A stretch of 64,000 bases of DNA from Candidatus Poribacteria bacterium (GTDB lineage: Bacteria; Poribacteria; WGA-4E; WGA-3G), in contig JAJEIP010000137.1 of NCBI GenBank assembly GCA_022827885.1, positions 124,001-188,000 of the forward strand, in the 5' to 3' direction. The position numbers were made by a program, and so were the translations under genes. The notes beneath the pieces were generated by a model. That model had not been told where the DNA came from and ran no database searches. It saw only the letters and a list, made by a program, of their open reading frames with translations. This document shows, one piece after another, positions 26,598 through 34,864 of the stretch. Numbering within the stretch: the stretch's first letter is position 1; each line of letters opens with the position of its first letter.

Positions 26598-28160
26598 ATG
26601 TTACAAACGCTGATACGCCAAGAGCTCCTGATGCATTTGATGAGTGCGCGTTTTTTTGCTGCGGTCGTCATTACACTCCTGCTTGTCGTTGCCAATACGT
26701 TTGTCTTAATCGGGGCATACGAGGAACGTCTTGCTGATTATAGCCAGAGGGAGGCGGTGAATCAAGAGAACATCGCCTCGACACCTACCTATTCGTATTT
26801 AAAATTGAAGGTTCAACGTCCGCCTAACCCGTTGAGCCTCTTTAGTGCCGGCTTAGAAACGCGTTTTGGTAGCGACCTTGACATAGCGTTTGACAGTGTG
26901 CCAGTCCTCTCAAACCCGATAGTTGATGTCAGACCTGAGGAAGAACAGTGGGCATTTGGCAGCGTCCCGTCCCTTTCAAGTCCAGGGGCACCGCTTGGTA
27001 TAAATAACCCATATCTGCATCTCTTTTCACAGATAGATCTTATCTTTGTTTTTCAGGTTGTGTTGAGTCTGATCGCCCTGCTTTTCGCTTATGACGCGAT
27101 TGCTGGAGATTGGGAAACCGGTACCTTGCGTTTGGTGCTTTCACATCCCATCGGGCGAGGAAGTGTGCTGTTTGCCAAATATATTGCGGCGATGGTTTGC
27201 CTGCTACTCCCCGTGTTGATGAGTTTATTACTCACACTGATTCAGTGCTCCTTCGCACGCTCCGTGCAATTCGGTGGAGACGATTTTCTGCGAATTGGTG
27301 GTATTGTTTTGACGACAATCGTCTATCTGTCGGTTTTCTATCTGATTGGTCTGCTCGTTTCCACAATAACCCGGCGTGCCGCTACATCCCTGATGCTCTG
27401 TATGTTTTTATGGGTAATTTTGGTGATCGTCTATCCAAATTGGAGTCGATTTGCCCTAAATCCAGAGAGGGACATACGTGCAGAAAAGAGATCCGCCGAG
27501 CAGCAGATAGCGCAAATTCGGGAAAAGGCGGATAGAGAACGACACCGGTTTTTAGCCAATAGTCCGCTGAAAGGAGAGCCTCCGATATTTTCAGATTCTG
27601 AAGCGTTTTCAGGTCTCTTTAGTGGATCCGGATATTTCTTCCTTGGGGACTTCCCTCGGGTTAACCTTGAACTGAAAGATACAGCGCACCCTTTAGTGCC
27701 ACACTTGCACCGTTATTATGAATTCGCCGCACCCCTGCAAATCCGGAATGCCGAGGAGATCGGTTTCGTCGGCCAGCGGTTAGTAGCACAGACCACCCTC
27801 CAGCAAGCACGCTGGGATGAACGTCTCATGAAGCTCAGTCCGGCAAGCCTTTATACGTTTGCCACGGCGGCGTGGGCGGGCACCGATTTAGCCAGCATGG
27901 CGGATTATATCCAAACCGCCCAGACGTATCGCCGCACCCTCATTGACACCTTTCATGAGAGAGACGCGTTCGCCAGCCAACAGTGGTTTGCCCCAAATCA
28001 AGGGGATATAGACTGGTCAATCTTGCCTCGTTTTCACTTTGAGCGAGCAGAAGTTGGCATCAACGCGCAGCGCGCCCTGCCTGAATTGTTTTTGCTGTTA
28101 TGCACCAATATCGTCCTATTCATGGCAACATTTTTGATTTTTATCAAAGTTGAAGTATAG
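26598..28160 (+). CDS. ABC-2-type transporter permease (DUF3526-like), copy 1
   Basis: A 520-residue integral membrane protein. It has an N-terminal helix (FFAAVVITLLLVVANTFVLI), then a soluble stretch, a block of about five helices around residues 145-285 containing the typical GDWETGTLRLVLSHPIGRGSVLFAKY, a long soluble part, and a last helix (LFLLLCTNIVLFMATFLIFI). It needs a partner ATPase, which is not adjacent. It begins 20 nt after the sigma-DnaN stop with AAGGA upstream, so it is probably in the same transcript. Paralogue of the next gene. Confidence 0.85.
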   Translation: MLQTLIRQELLMHLMSARFFAAVVITLLLVVANTFVLIGAYEERLADYSQREAVNQENIASTPTYSYLKLKVQRPPNPLSLFSAGLETRFGSDLDIAFDSVPVLSNPIVDVRPEEEQWAFGSVPSLSSPGAPLGINNPYLHLFSQIDLIFVFQVVLSLIALLFAYDAIAGDWETGTLRLVLSHPIGRGSVLFAKYIAAMVCLLLPVLMSLLLTLIQCSFARSVQFGGDDFLRIGGIVLTTIVYLSVFYLIGLLVSTITRRAATSLMLCMFLWVILVIVYPNWSRFALNPERDIRAEKRSAEQQIAQIREKADRERHRFLANSPLKGEPPIFSDSEAFSGLFSGSGYFFLGDFPRVNLELKDTAHPLVPHLHRYYEFAAPLQIRNAEEIGFVGQRLVAQTTLQQARWDERLMKLSPASLYTFATAAWAGTDLASMADYIQTAQTYRRTLIDTFHERDAFASQQWFAPNQGDIDWSILPRFHFERAEVGINAQRALPELFLLLCTNIVLFMATFLIFIKVEV

Positions 28161-28239
28161 AATAGTTGGTGGACTTCAGCTATCGGTTTTTAGTCAGTTT
28201 GGAGATTAGGTTCAACCGACGACTCAAGGCTCGTAAGCC

Positions 28240-28320
28240 CAACCAGCGGGCTGGATATACGGAGAGAATCGTTCATCCCGCAACTGCTCTAATCGAACCG
28301 CAAGGAATAGTAAAAAGATG
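28240..28320 (+). repeat. Dispersed start-codon repeat
   Basis: A copy of the repeat with a GGATATACGGAGA module (28251) and the terminal module GAACCGCAAGGAATAGTAAA (from 28295) that runs into the ATG at 28318. The AAGGA inside it serves as the ribosome binding site of the following permease. Confidence 0.75.
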
Positions 28321-29769
28321 ATTTGGCATATTGTCACACGCGAACTTTTAGATCATCTCACGAGTCTCCGCTTTGCCTTAACCACGTTCATCTTCGTGGC
28401 ATTAATGGTAACCAACGCCGTTGTGCATCTGCAGACCCACCCGGAACGGGTTCGGAAATATTCCGAGAAAGTCAGTGCATCCCGCGCCGAGTTGAAAGCC
28501 CGAACGGAGTTGTATGCACTGCTGCAAAAGGGACCGGGTAAACTTTACAAACGTCCCTCATCGCTTGCCTTCATCGCTGACGGAGGAGACGCATTGCTAC
28601 CGGACGAAAGTGTGAGCGGTGGGTTCTGGCGACTATACGGACTTGCCTATATTTGGTCGATGGGCGTTCCACGTCTGAATATGGAGACACTCAGCAATCA
28701 CCGCCCCACTGCCACGGTGATAGATTGGGTGTTTATCATCACGTATCTGCTCTCTTTCATTCCGCTTCTCTTCACGTTTGATGCCCTTTCAGGGGAACGG
28801 GAACGCGGGACATTGCGGCTGTGTCTTGCCAATTCCATTTCGCGTTCTGCCCTGTTAGTGGGTAAATTTCTTGGCTCTCTCATCACAGTCCTCATTGCCT
28901 TCTATTGTGCCGTGTTGTTCAATCTTGCCATCATTTCTACGGGAAGTTGGACGCAGTTTGGTGCCGTAGACTGGGGACGTGTGGGGCTTATCGTACTGAT
29001 CGCTTCTTGCTATGCTGGTATTTTCGTTGCAATTGGGCTTATCATCTCGGCGATGACACGAGAAAGTCGGTTAAGTCTCGTTCTCCTATTGCTCATCTGG
29101 GTGACTGTTGTGGTGTTTATGCCATCAACCCTCGGTACGCTCTCCACAAGATGGATGCCTCCCGTTCAAACGCACCATCAGTTTCAGAAGGCAAAAGGAG
29201 CTGCCATTGACCAAATTAGGGGCGATTTCCTGAATAAAAGGGAAGTTTTAAGAGAACGCCGTCAATCGGCAGAAACCTCGCAGAAAGAAGTGGCAGGGGT
29301 AGACACTTCAGAATTAGAGATACAGCGGGAGTTCGTCAACAAAGACATGGAGATTCGGGAACGGTTGAGCCGCCAGCATCTCGCGGCGCAAAGTGCGCAA
29401 GTCTTGCACGCAAGACGAATAACCCGATGTTCCCCTGCGGCGATTGTCCAGTATGCCCTTGAATCCATGGCGGGTACAGGCTTTAATCGCCACTTGCAAT
29501 TCTTAGAATACTGCCGTCTTCATATCCGACAGTTCCGAAACTTCGTTGTTGAAATGGATCGGGCGGATTCAGAAAGCCTTCATTTCGTTGGTGTCCGAAG
29601 AGGCATGTCGGAAAAATCTGTCTCGCCAGAGGCTATTCCGGTATTTGAGGATAAGTTAACTTTTCAAGATACCCTCAATCCTGCAATAATGGATATACTG
29701 CTGCTGGTTTTATTGCTCGGTGTAGTTCTTTCAGGGGCGTTCCTCGTTTTCCTACGTTCAGAAGTGTGA
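28318..29769 (+). CDS. ABC-2-type transporter permease (DUF3526-like), copy 2
   Basis: A 483-residue paralogue of 26598-28160 with the same plan: an N-terminal helix (FALTTFIFVALMVTNAVV), a central helix block with LSGERERGTLRLCLANSISRSALLVGKF, a soluble region rich in charged residues, and a last helix (IMDILLLVLLLGVVLSGAFLVFL). Its ATG is at the end of a dispersed repeat. The two permeases may form a heterodimer, with an ATPase coded elsewhere. Confidence 0.85.
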   Translation: MIWHIVTRELLDHLTSLRFALTTFIFVALMVTNAVVHLQTHPERVRKYSEKVSASRAELKARTELYALLQKGPGKLYKRPSSLAFIADGGDALLPDESVSGGFWRLYGLAYIWSMGVPRLNMETLSNHRPTATVIDWVFIITYLLSFIPLLFTFDALSGERERGTLRLCLANSISRSALLVGKFLGSLITVLIAFYCAVLFNLAIISTGSWTQFGAVDWGRVGLIVLIASCYAGIFVAIGLIISAMTRESRLSLVLLLLIWVTVVVFMPSTLGTLSTRWMPPVQTHHQFQKAKGAAIDQIRGDFLNKREVLRERRQSAETSQKEVAGVDTSELEIQREFVNKDMEIRERLSRQHLAAQSAQVLHARRITRCSPAAIVQYALESMAGTGFNRHLQFLEYCRLHIRQFRNFVVEMDRADSESLHFVGVRRGMSEKSVSPEAIPVFEDKLTFQDTLNPAIMDILLLVLLLGVVLSGAFLVFLRSEV

Positions 29770-29904
29770 GTTCCTGCAAGCGACCCAGCGAAAAACTACC
29801 GAAACTTGTACGACGCATATAGAGGTACAAATAATTTTTGCTTTTTTTAAACCGCCTCCCGAAAAAGTCCACTCTTTAAGGTTAAAATCAAGAGGAAACT
29901 GTTT

Positions 29905-31128
29905 ATGCGATACGATCTATCAACGCACACTATTCTAACAGATGAGGAACTCATTCGGCTTGCCCAAGCCGGTGATGAGTTGGCATTTGCAGAACTGATG
30001 TCGCGTTATAGTTCACGCATTTGGAGAGTGATTATCGCCAATTCGAGACAACCCCGCGATGCTGAAGAAATCCTCATGGATGTCTGGAGAGCCGTCTGGG
30101 AAAATATCAGCAAACTGCGGCGTGTTGAGAGTTTTAGTGGCTGGTTGCGTCGGATTGCTTACAACGCTTGCAAGCGATACTACGCTTCTGCCGGTCGTTC
30201 GGGAAACGACATTCCTTATAGTTATGCGGATTTGACGGATCGTATCGACCAAGATGCAGTTGCGCGTTTCAGGGAAACGGAACGCTACGACGCTATAAGG
30301 GAAGCCGTGCATCACCTCCCGGATAAAGTGCGCCGCGTTGCGGTCCTATACTATCTGGAATTGTGGAACGTCAAAGAGATCCACGCTGAACTCGGATTGG
30401 CGATAGGCACAATCAAGACCAAATTGAGACAGACACGTGAACTCTTACGCAAGGAGTTCGGTGTCGAACCTAAAAGAGGGAGAACCATGTCATCCAAACG
30501 AGAAGAATCCAAACGCATTCACACCAGAATCAAGGTTATTGGGGTCGGTGGCGCGGGCGGTAATGCCATTAAACGAATGATTGAAGACGGTTTGACGGAC
30601 ATTGAATTTTATACCGTGAATACAGACCAGCAAGCACTCGACAAACACCCTGAAGCAACACCGGTGCAGATCGGTGCTAACACTACCCAAGGACTTGGAT
30701 GTGGCGCGAACCCAGAGATAGGTCGAAGAGCCGCTGAAGAGGACAGGGAAACGCTCAACACCATCGTTGCGGACGCGGATATTGTCTTCGTTATAGCCGG
30801 TATGGGAGGTGGAACAGGAGCGGGTGCTTCGCCTCTGATTGCATCTCTCGCTCGGGAGCAAGGTGCTTTGGCTGTAGGTGTTGTAACCTGTCCATTCAAC
30901 TTTGAGGGTCAACGTCGCGCCGAACAAGCGAAACGTTCACTACAGGAAATTCAAGAGAATGCTGATTCTGTCGTTGTCGTGCAAAACCAGCAATTGCTCG
31001 ATTCGATAGAGCAGCAGCAGAAACTGTCAATGACAATACGCGAGGCGTTCCATCTCAGCGATGAGACGCTGCTCCGAAGTGTTGAAAGAAGCATCTCGGA
31101 ATTTCATGCCAATGCTTTGCGAAACTAA
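29905..31128 (+). CDS. ECF sigma factor fused to the N-terminal GTPase domain of FtsZ
   Basis: A 407-residue chimera. Residues 1-185 are an ECF sigma: AFAELMSRYSSRIWRVI, RDAEEILMDVWRAVWE, FSGWLRRIAYNACKRYY, and region 4 VKEIHAELGLAIGTIKTKL. From Met195 the sequence is FtsZ: GVGGAGGNA (213-221), VNTDQQAL, GMGGGTGAG (299-307, the tubulin/FtsZ signature), VVTCPFNFEGQRR, VVVQNQQLL, and REAFHLSDETLL. It stops there, so the T7 loop, the C-terminal FtsZ domain and the tail that binds FtsA/ZipA-type partners are missing. Met195 (ATG 30487) has AGAGGGAG just upstream, allowing separate translation of the FtsZ part. Start ATG 29905 with AGAGGA upstream. Confidence 0.92.
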   Translation: MRYDLSTHTILTDEELIRLAQAGDELAFAELMSRYSSRIWRVIIANSRQPRDAEEILMDVWRAVWENISKLRRVESFSGWLRRIAYNACKRYYASAGRSGNDIPYSYADLTDRIDQDAVARFRETERYDAIREAVHHLPDKVRRVAVLYYLELWNVKEIHAELGLAIGTIKTKLRQTRELLRKEFGVEPKRGRTMSSKREESKRIHTRIKVIGVGGAGGNAIKRMIEDGLTDIEFYTVNTDQQALDKHPEATPVQIGANTTQGLGCGANPEIGRRAAEEDRETLNTIVADADIVFVIAGMGGGTGAGASPLIASLAREQGALAVGVVTCPFNFEGQRRAEQAKRSLQEIQENADSVVVVQNQQLLDSIEQQQKLSMTIREAFHLSDETLLRSVERSISEFHANALRN

Positions 31129-31216
31129 TGTCGGCAGGGCAGATTTCATGCTGCAAGTTCCATGTTAATTTGAATTTATAATTAGAATAGGGGTTAACCT
31201 TTAAGAACGTTTTGAT

Positions 31217-31245
31217 GAGGATTAAGAATCAAATTCTTAATCCTC
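31217..31245 (+). terminator. Strong hairpin after the sigma-FtsZ gene
   Basis: A perfect 13-bp stem (GAGGATTAAGAAT with its complement) and a 3-nt loop, 88 nt after the stop and 54 nt before the next gene. It has no clear T-run, so termination is likely but not proven. Confidence 0.5.
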
Positions 31246-31299
31246 GTTAAATTGTGAAGTCAGTTCTCAAAGATATTCTAAATCGGAGGAAGTTCATTG

Positions 31300-33372
31300 A
31301 TGAAAAAGCCGAAGTTTACAACGGCAAAGGTTCAGGCAGCGCACGAGTATATCACAAACAAACGGATAGAACAGAAAAATTACGCGATAGTATTGCTCAT
31401 CACGCTATCGTTTACCTTAATCACAAGTTTACAAACTTCGGCAATTGAAAACACACAGACCGTCCAGAAAGAACTCCCCGCAGCCAAAACAGATCAGCCT
31501 CCCACTATTGATGGTATCCTCGACGATGCCTGCTGGCAAGACGCACCGCAAGCCATCGGTTTCACCGACGAACGGACCGAAAAACCGGCGAAGAACCAAT
31601 CGGTTGGTCGAGTCGTCTACACGGACACAGCCATCTATATTGGACTTCATCTCTACGATGATATGCCCGACAAAATTGTGGCACGCCAAACCAAAGACCA
31701 AACGCGAATCCGCGGAGAGGATTGGGTCTCCTTCAGTCTTGACCCGTTTCACACTCATCAGTTTTCAGACAGGAATTTCTTCATCGTAAATCCGCTCGGC
31801 ACCAAATACGCGCATCTCGCTACGGGACGCGCCGAGAAAAGTGAGTGGATTGGGCTATGGAAAACCGCTGCACAGATTGTAGAAGACGGATGGATTGTAG
31901 AAATGGAAATCCCTTGGCAGATGCTCGATTATCCCGATACAACCGAACCTGTTCGGATGGGTATTAACATTGACAGGCTACAACAACGCACCGGAGAACG
32001 TTCTTGGTGGTGCAACTTAGGCGTTCAAGAATTTCGGGAAAACGATGGACACTGGATTGATGTGCTACCGCCACCTCGGAAGCGTGAACTCAAAGTGTTA
32101 CCCTATCTGATTGGTGGCATCAGTGAAACGGAAACTTCTGTAGAAGCGACCTCCGGGACGCGAAGGGAATATACGGCTCGCGCGGGCGCAGATCTCCGCT
32201 ATGAGGTTACACCGCAACTGCGACTCATCGGCACAGCGAACCCGGATTTCGAGAACATCGAGCAAGCAGTAGAAGGTATCGACTTCTCCTACGGTGAACG
32301 CTATGTGCCCGATCGGAGACCTTTCTTCTCGGAAGGCGGCAATGTCTACCGCCTCGGTCGTGTGTTCCATTCGCGGCGGATAGCGGATATGGATGGCGGG
32401 ATTAAACTCTTTGGAAAAATCGGGAAAAACACCTCTGTCGGTACCTTAGGCACGTATCATCGAAACAACCAGAACGTTATCCTGCAAGCCTCTCAATCCC
32501 TAACCGCAACATCCAATATCAGCGCGGCGTTCCTTTCACATCATCACCGTGACACTGGAGCGAACAATGTAGGTTATCTTTCCGGAGATGTACGCCACGG
32601 TAAACTTTCAGTCGGTTCCAGTCTCATCCAAACTTCGGCGGGCGAATCGGACGGAAGGAATGGGTTCGTCAGTTTAGGCTACAACGGACCGCTTTTTCAA
32701 CCCTACCTGTCCGTATTTTTTGTGGATCCAGATTTCATCAATAGACTCGGTTACCGTCCTTTCACCGGCTACCGCGGCGTAGGTTTGGGTAGTTTCATCA
32801 AAAACGAATGGCGTGAAGGATTCTTCCGTAGAGTATCTGCTTCTATCGAAAGCCAGATATCTGATACTTACGACGGTGAAGTTTTCAGGCGTTACTTTTA
32901 TGTGTCTTCACTTATCCTAACGCATAGTGACTACGCACTTGCGGCTGGCTGGAGAGGCGGACAATTTGAAGAATTCAACGACAGTATTTTCAGCGTTGGA
33001 TTCCGTGCGCGTGCTTCCGACAGGTTCAACAATGTTGGTATTACCTACAATTGGGGTGAGCAGGCAGGCGAGACGATTCATCGCATCAGCGGAAATCTAA
33101 ATCTCCAAGCCTACGGTTTCACCGCAGGACTCTCCTCACAAATCCAGTGGCACTTTGAGAGACGTTACCAACAGATATTCACCCTCACTTATGATTTCAG
33201 TCCCGCCTTAAGTCTCGGCAGTCGCCTCATCTGGCAAGTAGAAGGCATTAATATCTACTTCGCATTGCGCCGCTCTGGTTATGCTGGCACCGATTTTTTC
33301 ATCATCCTCGGCGACCCAAACGCTTTAGAATTCAAACAGCGTTTCGTTGCTAAGGTGATCCGCGCGTTTTAA
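31300..33372 (+). CDS. Exported CBM9-like / DUF5916 protein
   Basis: A 690-residue protein. An N-terminal hydrophobic segment (YAIVLLITLSFTLITSL, about residues 30-46) acts as signal or anchor after an unusually long charged N terminus. Residues about 65-230 form a carbohydrate-binding-module-9-like domain (PTIDGILDDACWQDAPQ, VVYTDTAIYIGLHLYDD, GWIVEMEIPWQML). The rest is DUF5916, probably a beta-barrel: PDRRPFFSEGG, then repeated aromatic strands to the end. This family is usually linked to outer membranes. I use ATG 31300 with CGGAGGAAG upstream. Confidence 0.85.
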   Translation: MKKPKFTTAKVQAAHEYITNKRIEQKNYAIVLLITLSFTLITSLQTSAIENTQTVQKELPAAKTDQPPTIDGILDDACWQDAPQAIGFTDERTEKPAKNQSVGRVVYTDTAIYIGLHLYDDMPDKIVARQTKDQTRIRGEDWVSFSLDPFHTHQFSDRNFFIVNPLGTKYAHLATGRAEKSEWIGLWKTAAQIVEDGWIVEMEIPWQMLDYPDTTEPVRMGINIDRLQQRTGERSWWCNLGVQEFRENDGHWIDVLPPPRKRELKVLPYLIGGISETETSVEATSGTRREYTARAGADLRYEVTPQLRLIGTANPDFENIEQAVEGIDFSYGERYVPDRRPFFSEGGNVYRLGRVFHSRRIADMDGGIKLFGKIGKNTSVGTLGTYHRNNQNVILQASQSLTATSNISAAFLSHHHRDTGANNVGYLSGDVRHGKLSVGSSLIQTSAGESDGRNGFVSLGYNGPLFQPYLSVFFVDPDFINRLGYRPFTGYRGVGLGSFIKNEWREGFFRRVSASIESQISDTYDGEVFRRYFYVSSLILTHSDYALAAGWRGGQFEEFNDSIFSVGFRARASDRFNNVGITYNWGEQAGETIHRISGNLNLQAYGFTAGLSSQIQWHFERRYQQIFTLTYDFSPALSLGSRLIWQVEGINIYFALRRSGYAGTDFFIILGDPNALEFKQRFVAKVIRAF

Positions 33373-33426
33373 ACCTCCTCGTATTTCCACAGCATAATCT
33401 TCCAGAAGCATGTTTTATGAAAAAAA

Positions 33427-33457
33427 TGCAACCGTTTTGGAACTCGTTTGTAGTAAC
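33427..33457 (+). promoter_or_regulatory. Candidate ECF sigma promoter (site 3)
   Basis: TGCAACC at 33427 and GTAGTAAC at 33450-33457, the same class and spacing as sites 1 and 2. It lies in the 360-nt gap 33373-33732, 276 nt before the next gene, with site 6 between them. Confidence 0.55.
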
Positions 33458-33614
33458 GACAACGGACAAGTTTTTACTATCTTTTTTGCCTGAACGAACT
33501 CTATATAGGCAAAAGGAGGGGAACTGCAAAGGCTGAGGGGTTCGGAGAATGGATCTTCTATCTCTCCATTTTCAAATTACATTCATTTGGTTGCAACGCT
33601 TTTTTTGAAGATAA

Positions 33615-33645
33615 TGCAACCTTTTGACATCTAAGATGCGTCACC
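33615..33645 (+). promoter_or_regulatory. Candidate ECF sigma promoter (site 6)
   Basis: TGCAACC at 33615 and CGTC at 33639-33642 (24 nt start to start), 91 nt before the small membrane protein gene. With site 3 this gap holds one promoter of each class. Confidence 0.5.
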
Positions 33646-33732
33646 TAAATCAGCGGATGAAAAAGGAAAATTTTAGCAAAATTGCCACTTGCGAATTCAA
33701 ATGCAAGTCCTGTTCCAATAAGGAGAAAAAAA

Positions 33733-33927
33733 ATGCGTTTCCTGATGATTAATCTACTCCTCGTCTTCTTGTTACTCTTCGGCATCGGTTACCTTGCTTT
33801 CGGATCTGATGAGACTGTTGTGCCAGCTGAACCGCGCGATCCTCATACAGAGGAGAGACCTTGGGAAGCGTCTTTTGAAACATTCCATAAACGCCTCAAA
33901 ATGGACACGGACTTGGGTTTGCGTTAA
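33733..33927 (+). CDS. Small single-span membrane protein
   Basis: A 64-residue protein: one hydrophobic segment (MINLLLVFLLLFGIGYLAFG, residues 5-24) followed by a short acidic tail with VVPAEPRDPHTEERPWEASF. No family recognised. The start is ATG 33733 with AAGGAG 7 nt upstream, a very good ribosome binding site, which makes it more credible than most short frames. Two different ECF-type promoters lie upstream. The next gene codes for an anti-sigma antagonist. Confidence 0.7.
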   Translation: MRFLMINLLLVFLLLFGIGYLAFGSDETVVPAEPRDPHTEERPWEASFETFHKRLKMDTDLGLR

Positions 33928-34047
33928 AAAGACGGTTTTTTAAATAGAATTCGGGTTAAGTCAACGCATCCTTAAATTGAACGTTTGAATAGTATTGAAA
34001 GAACAATTAACAGTTACAAATTCCACAAATAAAAAAAGGAGAAAAAA

Positions 34048-34389
34048 ATGACAACGCAAATTCGCCAGCAAAATGGTATCTCGATTTTGAAACCCACTGG
34101 AAAGGTGGGTGGACGTTCCGCATCAGACTTACGGAAAGTTATACTGCCGCAAATAGAAGCTTCTGATACCCCACGTATCCTCATCAATTTCGAGCAGGTC
34201 AACCGGATCGATAGTTCAGGTCTTGGCACCTTGATGGAGGCATATACTGCTGCGTCACGGAAACAAGGACGCGTGGGTGTCATCAATGTCGGGAAACATA
34301 TCAGAAATCTCATTGTTCTCAGTCGTGTGATGCGTCTGTTTGAACATTTCGACAGTGAGGACGCCGCTGTTGCTGGATTGTCGGCTTAG
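34048..34389 (+). CDS. STAS-domain anti-sigma factor antagonist (SpoIIAA/RsbV-like)
   Basis: A 113-residue STAS protein. The domain is complete: GISILKPTGKVGGRSASDL, ILINFEQVNRIDSSGLGTLMEAY with the phosphorylatable Ser in IDSSGLG (about residue 56), and GKHIRNLIVLSRVMRLFEHF. Such proteins bind an anti-sigma kinase in a partner-switching pathway. No kinase or phosphatase gene is adjacent, so its partner is elsewhere or different. AAGGAG precedes the ATG and a strong terminator follows, so it may be monocistronic or the end of the transcript begun upstream. Confidence 0.9.
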   Translation: MTTQIRQQNGISILKPTGKVGGRSASDLRKVILPQIEASDTPRILINFEQVNRIDSSGLGTLMEAYTAASRKQGRVGVINVGKHIRNLIVLSRVMRLFEHFDSEDAAVAGLSA

Positions 34390-34416
34390 CTTCCGAAGTT
34401 CAATAGAATATCCACA

Positions 34417-34448
34417 GGGAACTGGTTTTTTTACCGGTTCCCTTTTTT
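34417..34448 (+). terminator. Rho-independent terminator after the STAS gene
   Basis: GGGAACTGG pairs with CCGGTTCCC (one G-U), with a T-rich loop, followed by TTTTTTG. It lies 27 nt after the stop codon. Confidence 0.88.
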
Positions 34449-34509
34449 GTTGCCTGATACTCACAAAACAAATTCCAAAAAATCCAGGTTTTTATTTTTT
34501 TTTCCATAA

Positions 34510-34540
34510 TGCACGTTTTCTGATCGAACTTTCGTCTTTA
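34510..34540 (+). promoter_or_regulatory. Candidate ECF sigma promoter (site 7)
   Basis: TGCACGTTTTCTG at 34510 and CGTC at 34533-34536 followed by TTTAATAATAG. The whole block, with about 50 nt downstream, closely resembles that at 36000, so the two sites are duplicates. Confidence 0.6.
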
Positions 34541-34606
34541 ATAATAGAAGGTCTGAATCGTATTGTATTGTTTAATTTCAGGAGAGATAGCAAAGCCAAC
34601 AATTAA

Positions 34607-34864
34607 ATGGACACTCAGGAATTGTCGAGGTTAGGAAACCTTGCCAGTGGAAATCGTGAGGTATCGGATTCTATTGTGTCCACATATTTTTCGGATCTAC
34701 TAGATCTAGCACAAAATACCTTGGTGAGGATATTCCGCCAAAGTATAAGATCGCGGGAGAAGCAAAATGAATTGGAAAAGTATCGTTACCATTTTCCTCG
34801 GTTTGTTCACTTGTTTAATCACTTTTACACTAATAACCCGAAGCGAGGGAGAAAATATGACTGA
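34607..34864 (+). CDS. Short uncertain frame, possible remnant of a sigma-like gene
   Basis: An 85-codon frame beginning ATG GAC ACT CAG after site 7. Its first 45 residues (ELSRLGNLASGNREV, then YFSDLLDLAQNTL) loosely resemble the N terminus of an ECF sigma; the rest overlaps the next gene in another frame and looks non-coding. In the duplicated unit downstream this position holds an intact sigma domain, so this may be a decayed counterpart. No good ribosome binding site is seen. It could equally be chance. Confidence 0.3.
   Translation: MDTQELSRLGNLASGNREVSDSIVSTYFSDLLDLAQNTLVRIFRQSIRSREKQNELEKYRYHFPRFVHLFNHFYTNNPKRGRKYD

Noticed and set aside
33549-33608. 19-codon leader peptide between ECF sites 3 and 6
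   Set aside because: The GGAG is only one base from the ATG, too close for initiation, and the peptide overlaps the next promoter.
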